DNA of 35,229 bases from Byssothecium circinans (lineage: Eukaryota; Ascomycota; Dothideomycetes; Pleosporales; Massarinaceae). Under the pieces are notes generated by a model, which ran no database searches, was not told the origin of the DNA, and saw nothing but the letters and a program-made list of their open reading frames with translations. The position numbers were made by a program, and so were the translations under genes. Numbering within the stretch: position 1 is the stretch's first letter; each line of letters begins with the position of its first letter. The stretch spans positions 1 through 35,229 of the forward strand of contig ML977068.1 of assembly GCA_010015675.1 (NCBI GenBank), given 5' to 3'. This document shows, piece by piece, positions 19,410-30,416 of the stretch.

Positions 19410-20050
19410 TCAGAAGAAAACTAGAGGATCGGCTTGCAGCTCGCTCAGACCTGGTAAAGAGTCGTGTATAACAGTGCAGAAGGCGTTGTGGTTTGCTGGT
19501 TGCTCGTCTTGATTATCCGATAGGGGTGTCAGCCGGACCTTCCTCACTAAACTCTTGGCCTCAGGACTGAGGTGTCGTATGAAGTCGAGAACGGGTAGGT
19601 AGTTGAAGGCATAGAAGTGGAAGAGGTTTTCTGAGTAGAGAATGGAAAGGCATTCGTGGTAGATGAGGCGGTTCGCGCGCAAGATGTCGAGGGTCAAGGT
19701 GTCGGGATGTGGGCGGCATTTCTTGTTCCACTTTTTGCTGATTGCGGTGGATTCGCAGTCGGTATAGAGCAGGAATCGCTTCGTTGACGACGGAAGAACA
19801 TATCTGAAGATTTCGCGGCGTATCTCCGAGGGTATGCGCAATAATGGCGGATAGTTGTCCAGGGCAGTTATTGTCTCGGGAATGGAGAGCTGCTTCACGA
19901 CTGATTGACGCGACCCCCCTCTTCTTTGTAGATAGATGTCACTGGATGCGGGATCCATAGGTGTGGGCGTGAGCTGTCGCGAAACTGAGTGCATGTTTCA
20001 TCCATAAAGAACAGATGGCTTACCTTTTTCGAGGACGTCTTGGTCGGCAT
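19410..20050 (-). CDS. F-box-like/DUF7730-type protein
   Basis: Inferred exons 20024-20050 (MPTKTSSKK) and 19410-19973, joined over a 50-bp intron (GTAAGC...ACAG), give 196 residues. The core LDNYPPLLRIPSEIRREIFR is the degenerate F-box-like motif seen at the start of many fungal proteins annotated F-box or DUF7730. It is followed by the characteristic LDILRANRLIYHECLSILYS and a NLFHFYAF block, then a LSPEAKSLVRKVRL segment. Such proteins may act as ubiquitin-ligase adaptors, but most are uncharacterised. The protein is shorter than usual (250-400), ending soon after the conserved core. Starting instead at ATG 19994 within the intron would give 194 residues without splicing. It is divergent from CCT7 across a 504-bp shared promoter region. 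Confidence 0.68.
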
Positions 20051-20554
20051 GTCTAGATATTTATAAATGGCAGACACGGATGCTACGGAAAGCAACTACA
20101 AGGCCAATGAGCGAGTTGTGGGAGCCTGGGCGACAGCAAGGTCACGAGACAAGGCGGAGGCGCAATATATCATTAGACAGCGGGCGAAGGAGGGTCGCGG
20201 ACTGCAGACGAAGCGCTGACCGGACGGCGAAAGAGCATCAAGGATAGTGGGAAAGCGAGATTTGGGGCGAAGAATGGCACGGAAGCATGGTAGAAGGCTA
20301 CTGGAAGGCTAGAAGCACGCTGGACGGCTCACGGCTCACGGCTCTAGGGTATCGGCGCGGAACAACTGGCCGGAGCTGGTCCGAGCGCGACCTCCAAATT
20401 TCTCGACGCGATTGGCGCCTGGCGGGGAGCATCGAGCTTCCCGGACACTGAAACAGCACGGAATCACGCCCTTTACGCCCTTTACAGCTTCACTCTATCT
20501 GTATCTTGCTGTTTCGGCGCACTTGGCAGTTTCTTCGATACCCAAAGCTTCACC
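20051..20554. promoter_or_regulatory. Shared divergent promoter region of the F-box-like gene and CCT7
   Basis: A 504-bp gap separates the two divergent start codons. It holds three tandem ACGGCTC units at about 20324-20344 and pyrimidine-rich tracts before the CCT7 start. The frame of CCT7 exon 2 appears open back to 20412, but only because the first intron is stop-free in that frame; the true start is at 20555. The specific control elements are not identifiable. Confidence 0.4.
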
Positions 20555-22356
20555 ATGTCGTTCGGCGGACAGACCCCGACGATTGTTGTGCTGCGAGAAG
20601 GTGCGACATCCGAGCTTGATATTGCTATGTAAACAAGGGCATATTAAGGATTGTACTGATAAAAATGCAGGCACCGACCAGTCGCAAGGCCGTGGTCAGG
20701 TACTCTCGAATATCGACGCCTGCCTCGCCGTCCAGTCAACGATAAAAGGCACCCTCGGCCCGTATGGCGGCGACCTGCTGATGGTGGACGAGAACGGCAG
20801 GCAGACAATCACCAATGATGGCGCCACCGTCATGAAGCTCCTCGACATTGTCCACCCGGCCGCCCGCATCCTCACCGACATTGCCCGCTCGCAAGACGCC
20901 GAAGTGGGCGACGGCACCACATCTGTGGTTGTGCTGGCCGGAGAGATACTGAAGGAGATCAAGGACTACGTGGAGCAGGGCGTCAGCAGCCAGACCATCA
21001 TCAAGGGCCTGCGGAGAGCATCGCACCTCGCCGTCAACAAGGTCATGGAGATTGCAGTGGACACAGCCGAGGGCAGCCAGCGCGACACACTCCAGAAGCT
21101 GGCCGCGACGGCCATGAGCAGCAAGCTGATTCACCGCAACGCCGACTTCTTCACAAAGATGGTGGTGGACGCCGTGCTGTCGTTGGACCAAGAGGACATC
21201 AACGAGAGGCTCATCGGCGTCAAAAAGATTACCGGTGGCGCACTACAAGATTCGCTCTTCGTCAACGGTGTCGCCTTTAAGAAGACTTTCTCATACGCCG
21301 GGTTCGAGCAGCAGCCCAAGTCCTTCGCCAACCCCAAGATCGTCTGTCTGAACGTGGAATTGGAACTCAAGAGCGAGAAAGACAATGCCGAGGTGCGCGT
21401 GGAGCAGGTGTCGGAATATCAGGCGATTGTGGATGCGGAATGGCAGATCATCTTCAACAAAATGGAGGCCCTACACAAAACGGGCGCACAGGTTGTGCTC
21501 AGCAAGCTCCCCATTGGCGATCTAGCGACACAGTATTTTGCGGACCGCAACGTGTTCTGCGCTGGACGAGTTGCGACAGACGATCTGGACCGCGTGTGCC
21601 GAGCGACGGGCGCCAGTGTGCAATCCACCTGCTCAGACATCCAGCCGAAACATCTTGGAACCTGCGCAAAGTTCGAGGAGCGACAAATCGGCGGCGAACG
21701 ATTCAACTTCTTCGAGGGCTGCCCAGAGGCGAAGACGTGCACGCTGGTGCTCCGTGGCGGTGCCGAGCAATTCATCGCCGAAGTCGAGCGAAGTCTTCAC
21801 GACGCCATTATGATTGTCAAGCGTGCCATCAAGAACAGGAGCATCGTTGCAGGCGGTGGAGCATGCGAGATGGAAATCTCGGCCTATCTCCATGCCTATG
21901 CCGACAAGGACGTGCGCAACAAGCAACAACCCATCATCAAGGCATTTGCCAAAGCCCTAGAGGTAATACCCAGGCAACTGTGCGACAATGCCGGTATTGA
22001 CGCGACCGACATCCTCAACCGCCTGCGAGTGGAACACAAGCGGGGCAACATCTGGGCGGGCGTCGACTTCATGCACGACAGCATCGCGAACAACATGGAG
22101 AAGTTCGTGTGGGAGCCTAGCCTGGTCAAGATCAATGCTCTGCAAGCTGCGACCGAGGCGGCGTGTTTGATATTGAGTGTGGACGAGACGATAAGTATGT
22201 TTTCCAGCTTCATATACCTGAGATTCAGTCGCTAATGCCCGTGCAGAGAACCAAGAGTCGGCCGGACCTCAAGCACCAAACAAGCAGCTGCCGCCGGGTG
22301 CGGCGCAGCGGGCGCTCGGTATGAGGGGGCGTGGACGAGGCATGCCTAGGCGGTAA
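20555..22356 (+). CDS. CCT7: T-complex protein 1 subunit eta (CCT7)
   Basis: One of eight subunits of the cytosolic TRiC/CCT chaperonin, which folds actin, tubulin and other proteins with ATP. Exons 20555-20600, 20671-22194 and 22247-22356 (introns 70 and 52 bp) give 559 residues, the normal length. The N-terminus [15 protein letters not shown] is the eta-type start. The ATP-site elements are [37 protein letters not shown] (95-99) and [12 protein letters not shown] (about 408-417). [20 protein letters not shown] is diagnostic for eta over the other subunits. The C-terminus after the second intron, [19 protein letters not shown], is the arginine/glycine-rich eta tail that points into the folding chamber. 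It is a conserved housekeeping gene and anchors this otherwise accessory region. Confidence 0.97.
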
Positions 22357-22662
22357 AGTTGAATGCAGAGTTCATGTATACCACTATACCAACGCGTGCA
22401 GCGTCAGTGTCGACACAGCTCAGACAGCTCAGACATTTAATAAAAACATGAACACTTGTACGAAATCCAGCGTCATGATATGTGGGGTTTTGTTATTTGC
22501 GATTGCTACTAACTCGCTTCATATGGAAGATGTCGGTACACCAAAATCGAATGGCTTTAGTAACCCTTCTTTCACTAAGCTCTCTCCCATGCAAAATTAA
22601 ACGCAGAAGCCCATTGCTAGATTCCCATATCCACCCGCTGCTCCCATGTTAATACGTCCACA
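22357..22662. other. Convergent intergenic stretch
   Basis: The 3' ends of CCT7 (plus) and the chitinase gene (minus) face each other here. Both terminators and polyadenylation sites are expected; a TTTAATAAAAA stretch near 22436-22446 could serve CCT7. No gene seen. Confidence 0.4.
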
Positions 22663-24072
22663 TCAGTTGTTTGGAAAGCCAGCCTTCAAGTTGTCGTACT
22701 GGGAGTCCGGGTATAAGAGCCAATTGGATTTGTGCTCCAACTGCGAGCCACCGGAGCCGCCAAGTGCATCCGCAACCTACATCTCGTAAGCGTCATCTCA
22801 TCCGCCGCCAGCAAACCAAGTACTTACAGTCGCCACCAGACTCCCTTGGTCCTGTCTATCACCCGAAAGTTCCCACCACATGGCGCCGCCCAACCGATTA
22901 TGCCTAATGTACTCTGCCTTCACCTTGGCCATATTCAAATTATCATAAGTAACCAACGTCCTCGAACTATTATCGTACGAGTAACTCGCTCCAGCTTCCA
23001 CGTCAAAGTGCTCCTGCGCGCCGGGTCGAGGGAGGGCTTTGTAGTCCCAGACACCTTGTTCCCAGGAGCCTTCGCCGACGCCTTGGTAGGGTTTTCCGAG
23101 GCCGTCTGTGTTGTTGAATCCGCGGCCGTAGAGGGGCATTCCCATGACGAGCTTGGAGGCAGGGACGCCTTGCGTGAGGTAGACGTCGATGACGGATTTT
23201 GTGTTGAAGGGCGTGCAGGTAGGGCAGCTGGCGGAGTAGTAGAGGTTAGCTTGGTGGCCGGCTTGTTGGTCCCAGGAGCCGGAGTAGTCGTAGGCCTACT
23301 CGTTGTTAGCACTTCTTACTTACAAAATACCGAGGGAAGGAGAGAAGAAACGGGGAAAGTGAAATAGCTTACCATGAGATTAACAAAGTCAAGTACCTGA
23401 GCTATAGCTCCCAACGGCATATTCTTATAATTCTCCTCCCCCGCCGGCGCGGCAATCGAGAGTTCAAAATGCGGCCGCTGCCCCGCACTCTTCGCAGCAA
23501 GCTCATCAGCATACTTATCCATCGCAGCCCTAATCTCCTTCAACAATGCCAGCAATTGCTGGCCCTGTTCGGGATCCCTCGGATACTCCCAATCGATATC
23601 GATGCCGTCGAAGCCCACATCCTTGATCAGTTTCACACAGCTCTGCGCAAATTTCTTGCGGCCCTGGGGCGTCGCTGCGGGGGCGTCGAAATGCTTCTGC
23701 TCGTGCGCATACGTCCAGCCCCCGATCGATAAGAGGACTTTCAGATTGCGGTTCTGTTTCTTGAGGAGGTAGAGTTGCTTTAGGTTGCCGTAGAGGTTGT
23801 TGCCCACGTCGTTCCAGGAATCGCCTTCGTAGTGGATTTGCAGGTCCGACCAGGGGTCCGTGAGGATCACTTCGCCGTCGGGGCGGTTGTCGCCGAAGGC
23901 GTAGAGGATGTGGGTTAGTTTTGTGGCGGGGATCTCTTGGGGGAAGTATTTGCGGCCGTAGATGCCCTGGGCGGGGAATTAGTAACTGATTCAAGGTGGG
24001 AGTTTTTGGACAAGATGGCTTATGTACCCAGTTGACGAAGTAGGCCACGGATCGATAGCCTTCGGTTGCCAT
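22663..24072 (-). CDS. GH18 chitinase, ChiB-like, apparently without a signal peptide
   Basis: Hydrolyses beta-1,4 bonds in chitin. Exons 24028-24072, 23373-23966, 22828-23295 and 22663-22776 (introns 61, 77 and 51 bp) give 406 residues. The first exon ends SVAYFVNW and joins to GIYGRKYFPQEIPATKLTHI, the standard start of the GH18 barrel. The active-site motif is FDGIDIDWEYP, with catalytic Glu about 142. LLSIGGWTYA, MGMPLYGRGF and GGAMWWELSGD are further family blocks. The fourth exon supplies the last conserved end, LLYPDSQYDNLKAGFP, which is lost if the third exon is simply read on to its stop. No signal peptide precedes the barrel. Intracellular ChiB-type chitinases of this form are linked to wall turnover and autolysis. 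A hidden upstream secretory exon cannot be fully excluded. Confidence 0.92.
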
Positions 24073-24773
24073 GATGGGTGGCTTGGCCTTTATTATAGTT
24101 GGTCGTGGTTTGGTGGATGGACTGATTTGTGGTGTAGGTGTGGGTTTCTATATACAAGTCAGCCATCTATCAATCATGGACGCGAGAATCTGTGAATAAC
24201 AAGGAGCTACTTACGCTACCAACCGTTTTTGTAGTGTGCCTTAGAGTTGAAGTCACGCTAATCGTAGTTTTCGGTTTGCTGCCTGCGGGGGGTTTCGTGT
24301 TTCCACTCGTAGCAGAAGCCTCAGTCTCAGTCAGTAAAAGGCATGAAAGAAGTTCAGAAGGTATATAAAGCGTATGATCGGTTGATATGTGGGTAAAGCT
24401 GATGTGGGATAGCTGCGCCACAAACAGCCACATCGCTACGTCACCGCAACTAGGATACAATATTGCTACTCTTCACACCAGCCGAACAACGCCCAGCGCG
24501 TGAGGTCAGCGTTCGTGCTCCCAACCCTTGAAAACAGTCAAGGATTTTTGTCGTATCGATGTGGCGAGCAATCAGAGAGCTTTCCAAGGTTGGGCTGACG
24601 GGGGAGCTCATCCCATACGACATGACAGCTCGACAGCATGGCCCATGGCACCGCAGCGATCGGCATCTATGAGATGGATATCTCATGTTTCGCTCGGTAA
24701 CTGGAGGCGATACTCGAAAGTCATTTCGACAAGCGAATCCACAGCTCTAGACTTCCTCCACAACAGAACGGAA
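24073..24773. other. Intergenic stretch between the chitinase and the small secreted-peptide gene
   Basis: A minus-strand frame at 24170-24460 is Ser/Thr-rich but has no domain and does not join the chitinase gene cleanly. This is the likely promoter of the chitinase. No gene called. Confidence 0.4.
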
Positions 24774-25007
24774 TCAACGCACCAGTATAGCCGTCAGCTT
24801 GTCAATCTGCTTCTGCAGATCCGCAATCTGACTTGCAGCTTTGAGACACCACGAACATTCTTTCGGCGGCTGCTGTGCGATTGCGACCGGGGCGAGAAGG
24901 AGCAGCCAGAAGACGAGGCTGAGAAAGTCACGTGCGCCCTGGTTCAAATCAGCCGAATGTCAAATACGCCTGTTCATCTCAACTCCCCGTCAACTTACTA
25001 TCATCAT
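24774..25007 (-). CDS. 57-residue secreted peptide with CxxC motif
   Basis: Two exons on the minus strand: 24999-25007, which is only ATG ATG ATA, and 24774-24938. They are separated by a 60-bp intron with a perfect GTAAGT donor and a CCAG acceptor. The protein starts MMIGARDFLSLVFWLLLLAP and continues VAIAQQPPKECSWCLK. It thus has a strong hydrophobic core and an Ala-x-Ala cleavage site before QQ at about residue 25. The mature part is about 32 residues: one CSWC pair, then an amphipathic helix (ASQIADLQKQIDKLTAILVR). The frame has no ATG of its own, and the splice supplies it exactly in phase. A further 3' exon is possible, since GTGCGT sits just before the stop. No family recognised; a secreted or wall-associated small protein is the simplest reading. 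Confidence 0.5.
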
Positions 25008-25609
25008 AATGCGCAATGAAATCGAGATTCTTCTTGGAAAAATGGAGTGTCGGGTGCGCTCATTACATATGTATGAGTTTGCGTGTCGCGCGCTCCGGAC
25101 TCACTCTGTTCCGAATGGAATGGACTGGAGGAGTCCTTGCTTCAACATGTCTTCAACAGCGATCTAGGGATTGCCTCTTGGGCCTTTCTTCCTCATGCTT
25201 CAAGATGCTCTGGACCGACCGCCAGGGAGATATTACACGTGCACTGTCATGTACGCGAGGAATGTCATCACAGCCTCCATTCCGACCATAGACGAGGTAT
25301 CACCAGTCCCAATTTGACACCGGAAAGTGACCGGGATCTCATTGGAGCACCGTGAAACTATGCCAGTGTATGCCTCACAGCAAGTGTCAGCCGGGATGCG
25401 CCTCGCCTGTCAGCCTCGTGGAATATATACACGAGAATACCCGCAATAGAAGCTCATGAACTTCATAGTTACCCATCCTCCACGTCCTCGTTCGCCTCTA
25501 GTCAGGCCTCCGTGCCTCGTCGTACCTATTCCGAAGTTGTCGCAGGAGTTTTCGAACTTGTTCTACATGAGTCTCTACGCTCCACAACCGCACTTATCCG
25601 AAAGCTGGA
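25008..25609. other. Promoter region of the STAND receptor gene
   Basis: About 600 bp with no supported gene. Plus-strand frames of about 90-110 codons have no domain. It should include the promoters of both the minus-strand peptide gene and the STAND gene that begins at 25610. A TATATACA box-like run lies at about 25424-25431. Confidence 0.4.
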
Positions 25610-28600
25610 ATGGATCCACTCAGCGTAACCGCTGGCATTATTGCCATCCTTCAACTCGCGAACAAAGTCATCACAATTGGTTTGAGCTTACATGCAAGCC
25701 TTACAGTGAGGAAAGAGCTAGATCAAATCATCAATGAGGTCGACTCGCTTCGTGCGGTTCTCCAAAAGCTGGCGCGTCTTTCACAGACCGAGACGCAAAA
25801 CAACAGCACCGCGATACTGTTGGTCGACCTCGATGACCACCGGGCTAGAGCCCTTTCGATTTGCAGGACGGAACTGGTCTCTCTCGAGGCCGAACTGGCT
25901 AAAGCCAAACTCTCTGGATCTCAATTCGGTCTCAGTAGCGTCAAGTTGATTGGCATCGGAAAGGAGATAAAGACGCGATTGGAAAGACTTTCGAGAGCTA
26001 AGCAGACTCTTCAATTGTCACTGGCATTGGATGATTACGAACTTTCTCTGCAGTCTCGTATGGACTCGCTGCACATCCGGTCGACTCTGGATGACGCTAC
26101 AGATGAACGAGATCGCCGCTCCATCATCGACTGGTTGGGTCCACCGTTCCCAACATCTGCCTTCAACGACGCTCAACGACTTCGAAGTACTAATACAGGG
26201 ACCTGGTTTCTAGACGGCAACCCCTATCGATGCTGGAAGCATTCGCCGCATTCAACGCTTTGGCTTAGCGGTATCCCCGGCTCCGGAAAAACAGTTTTAT
26301 GCTCTTCAATCATCGTGGATTTGAATTCAATGTGCCGCTCTAGCCATAATGGACTGTTGTTGTATTTTTTCTTCGAGTTTACCAATCGCGACAAAGAACC
26401 CGTCGGCACATTCCTTCGGTCTGTATTATCACAAGCAGTGGTGCAGAGACGAGAAATACCTCCTTCAATCCAGGAACTCTTCGACCAGCATCACAACGGC
26501 TTCCAGCAACCAAATATCAGCATTCTACTTGCTACTCTGATGGAAATCTTGGAAAGCGAAAAAGAGATATATTTGGTCCTTGACGCCTTGGACGAATGCT
26601 CTGAAAGAGTTCAGTTGCTTGAGGCGGTAAAGGAAATCATCAGCCGGTCGCTGGATAATCTGCACATACTCGCTACCAGTCGTCCCGAGAAAGATATTGA
26701 AAATATCTTCACTCACATTCAAGCTCAACATATGCGTCTCGAAGGGTCTGCTGTAAGCAACGATATCGAGCAATACGTTCAGAACAAGCTGCTCAAAGAG
26801 CAATGGCTACATAAATGGCCACAAGGCGTCCAAGACGAGATCGTATCTGGGATTGTTGCTAAAGCAGGAGATATGTTCCGTCTGGCTGACATGCAACTCA
26901 ACGGACTCAAGAAATGCGGCACGCTCAAACTTCTCCGAGCCGCGTTGCGCACCCTACCGACATCTCTCGATGAAACTTACTCTCGAATACTCGACAGCAT
27001 TGAGCCCGAACATGTCGAGGCCGCTGTGAGGATTCTTCAATGGCTTTGCTTCTCTTTTGCGCCTCTTACCTTGAGCGAACTTGCAGAAGGTCTAGCAGTC
27101 GATCTTCACGAAAACGAGTACGTACTCCCAGAACGCAGATAGTTGAATCGGCCATCTGTTCGATGGCCTCAGTCAATACATCAGTGGACCAGGACCGCTT
27201 TGTATCAATTTCGCTGACTTTTTATCTTGCCATTCAGGTACGATGAAACTCAACAACTACAAGACCTCGAAGACATCTTGTCGATATGCGGAAGCCTAGT
27301 AGTACGAGCCAGAAACTCGGCCAGCACTGTCAAACTTTCGCACTATTCCGTGAAAGAATATTTAATTTCCAACCGGATCCTACGCAGCAAAAATGAATAT
27401 TTTCACATCGACGTCGCAAGCGCAGAGCTATGTATCGCAAAAACGTGCCTCATTTACCTACGAAGTCGGTCTGCTCCATCACGATCGCGATGCGATTCAG
27501 AATCACGCCCCGCCTCTTTAACACAATACGCCATAGACCATTGGCCTGAGCACTTTCATCGATCTGGTCAAAATAAAACACTTCAACCGCTCGCAGAGCA
27601 GTTGTTGTTCAACGAAGAGGTCCGGTTCCTCGAATGGGCGCGGATTTATTGCGTATCTGAGGGAGGGAACTACACTGAAACCCTCAAGCAGCACGACCTA
27701 AATGCGATTTTATACTACGTTGCCTGGGTGGGCTCCCCAAGCCTCATGGAGGCTACGCTCAAGCGAGGAGCAGAAATCAATGTTGATGCAGGAGCGTTCG
27801 GAACCGCATTAAATGTATCGGCGTGTCTGGGGAGTATTGAATGTCTTCAACTACTCCTTGCATGGGGCGCGGACATCAACTACCAGGCTGGAATCGGGTG
27901 CTTCGCTTTGAGGGCTGCTGCTGGACATGGCTCCGTCGAGTCGGTTCGATTCCTTCTTTCCCACGGAGCCGATGTCAACATGCGTCATAAGGATCATTTA
28001 GATTCTCTTCATGCTGCCATATGCGCTCACAGGAACCGGGACAGGACCGTTGGGCTTCTACTCGAGGCAGGTGCTGATGTGCGCGCTTCAAAACCCGACA
28101 ATCAACCAATGGAAGTCTCTCCACTCTGTGCTCTTGCGGTTATGGATGGAGCTGTCCATCTTGCAAGGCTTCTTCTTGATCGGGGCGCAGAAGCCAATAG
28201 AGCAGGCTGCTTGCAAGTCAGTATTTTTCCTGTCTTGATCACCTGACGATTTTGTGGCTAACTGTTTTCACATTTCGACTTAGGAGGCCCTTCGCTTCGG
28301 GCACATTGATCTAGCAAACCTGTTACTCGAGAGAGGAGCGGATGTCAATGGCGACGACCTTTATGGCCGTCCAGTCATGGACGCAGCAATGAATCAGGTT
28401 GCAGTTCTTTCCCTCCTCGTCGAACGCTGGAATGCCGACTACCTTTGGACTGACTCCGCAGGAAGAAGCGTACTACACTTAGCTGCGCAGGATGGTACTT
28501 TTGACACGGTGGAATACCTACTCGGTCTGGGAATGAGTATTGACCAAACAGATGCGAGAGGTTGGACCGCAATTCACTACGCTGCAGATGCCGGCGCAGC

Positions 28601-29090
28601 TGACAAGCTTAAATTACTACTTTCCAGGCAGAGCACCAAAATTTCGAATCTACCAATCGCAATGGCAACAACAACATGGACACCACTACATCTAGCGTGT
28701 CGAAGGAACGAGTCCGAGGCCCTCGACCTTCTACTTCAAGCTGGCTTTAAGCCCACTACCGTTGCAACGAAGGATCCGCCATGGGAATGGAGCCTGTACG
28801 ACATTGCCCTTGTCCATCGCAACTATAGACTCATCTCGGAAAATTTGGACCCAATACATCCACTGCTAATCCAAGAACGAGCATCCGCCCAACGTCCGCT
28901 AATGCCTCTGAGCGATAGAAAGGAATGTGACGGATGCTTTCCAAAGCCAGGCGCGTCTCACCTTATCTTTGGGCCTGTGTTCCATTGCGACGAATGTCTA
29001 GATTTCGATTACTGCTTCATGTGTAGGATGACCGCCGATCAGATGCATCCGCACTCTTCGTGGTCTATTCTCCAGGAACAAGATCTTTAG
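25610..29090 (+). CDS. HeLo-like-N/NACHT/ankyrin/ZZ STAND (NLR-like) protein
   Basis: Exons 25610-27117, 27238-28216 and 28284-29090 (introns 120 and 67 bp) give 1097 residues. Residues 1 to about 150 match the fungal STAND N-terminal helical domain (MDPLSVTAGIIAILQLANKV, the Helo_like_N/fungal_N type). A NACHT NTPase follows: Walker A LSGIPGSGKTVL (about 219-230) and Walker B LVLDALDEC (about 322-330). A winged-helix-like stretch (TLPTSLDETYSRIL, FAPLTLSELAEGLAVD) bridges to about ten ankyrin repeats (about 655-985), e.g. ALRAAAGHGSVESVRFLLSH. The end (about 1043-1090) is a ZZ-type zinc finger: CDGC, HCDEC, YCFMC, HPHSS. NACHT-ankyrin proteins are proposed fungal immune or heterokaryon-incompatibility receptors: the repeats sense, NACHT oligomerises, the N-terminal domain signals. 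Splicing restores a continuous sequence at both joins. Ligand and partner are unknown. Confidence 0.9.
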
Positions 29091-29337
29091 GCAAACTTGG
29101 AAGAATGTGCGCAAGCCGATGAATCATCTGGACTGTTGGAAAGGGAAGCGTTTTGGGGCTCTAACCTGAACTATTAAGATCGATTGCAGTGGTAATAGTG
29201 TGTGGGTGGAGCTGACATAGACAAGCTTATCTCGTTCGTATACAACGCCAAACCGCTTTCCAAATGCCCTCCTGCCAAAAGCAGAAATTATGCACCAGAG
29301 CATGAGAAAGAGAGAGACACTACAAACAGACAGCGGC

Positions 29338-30416
29338 CTATGCAAAGTTCACATCTGTAGGCGCAGACCTCACCTCCTCTTTCGCCTTCCCTCGCCATTC
29401 CTCTTCCACCACTCCAACCTCTCTCCGACTCTCAACCAGCGCTTTTATAAGCGCAATCGCCACCTCCCTCCCCGTTTCCAATTTCTCCTCGCTATCACTC
29501 AAATCCGGAACGTGCAGAAAAACGACAGGCTTCTCATCTTTCTTGATGGAGTAGTAGTGCGCCAGCGAATTGTAGTAAATAAACCCACACATGAAGTTCC
29601 CCGCATCTTTACTAATCCGTACATCAGGCACCTCCGCATCCTTTGGCACTGAATCCGCGTCCCCATAGCCAAGCGCGCGCCGCCATCTCCTCAGCACATC
29701 CTTGGTATTGAAGCTCGTTAGTAATCTATTCGGATACTCCCCCTCAGGCCATTTCTCCAGTCCCAAAGAATCCGGATACCGTTCCCCATCGACATCTGTC
29801 AGTGATCCGTAGCCCCGCGCATGCGAGCCTTCTTCGAGCGTATAAAAAGGTCGACCGGCGGCAAGGCCGATGTGTAAAATGATGTCCGGTTTGGGGTAGA
29901 TTGGGCTGGAAGGTGGGAGCAGGGTGGGAGCGAGGGCGATGACGGGTCTGTAGGCGACGCGGATGGGTTCGTGGTGCACGTAGATGCGTATTGGAGTGGG
30001 GTTCGAAAGGGAGGCGGGAATGAGAGCGGGGAGGTGCGAGGCGATTTCCCACGAGGAGTTTATGGGGACTTGGCCGAGGAAGGGCTGGTGTGGTGTGTTA
30101 GATGTAGTATGATAGATGGATTGAGGAATGTAAGGCTTGAACAACACAAAATAGGGAAAACACCTGGGCACGATCGAGTACACGTGACTTCCGTTTCACA
30201 CATCAAGTGATGTGGTATCCATTCACTCTCAACTTTTCCCGGATGGTAAACCGACACGTCAAAATATGAAAAAGAAAAGGAAAAAATTTAAAGAAAGCAA
30301 AAACAACAGTGTAAAAGGGTCTTTCATACTCCAAAGCCAGTCACCAATACCGTAACAGGATCATCCCCCTTCTCTGGCGGAGGTTGACGAGCTGTCGTCG
30401 ACCAAGCTCGCGGCAT
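29338..30416 (-). CDS. Pyroglutamyl-peptidase I-like cysteine peptidase (C15)
   Basis: Likely removes N-terminal pyroglutamate from peptides in the cytosol. Exon 1 (30330-30416) encodes MPRAWSTTARQPPPEKGDDP followed by VTVLVTGFG. Exon 2 (29338-30084) continues with PFLGQVPINSSWEIASHLP. Together they restore the C15 hallmark 'VTGFGPF...NPSWEIA', and the protein is 277 residues. A 245-bp intron (GTATGA...CCAG) separates them; exon 1 is too short to stand out as an open frame. The catalytic set is visible: Glu in FYTLEEGSHARGYG (113/114), Cys195 in AGNFMCGFIYYNSLA and His220 in VVFLHVP. Fungal C15 proteins are longer and more diverged than bacterial ones, so activity is probable but not certain. 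Reading exon 2 alone upstream into the intron would give a false start. It is divergent from the monooxygenase gene. Confidence 0.85.

Noticed and set aside
20412..20554. In-frame upstream extension of CCT7 exon 2 through the first intron
   Set aside because: It would replace the conserved eta N-terminus; splicing 20600 to 20671 restores [15 protein letters not shown].
21440..22000. Second plus-strand frame inside CCT7 (186 codons) and several antisense frames
   Set aside because: CCT7 is certain in its own frame; the others are shadows of GC-rich coding sequence.
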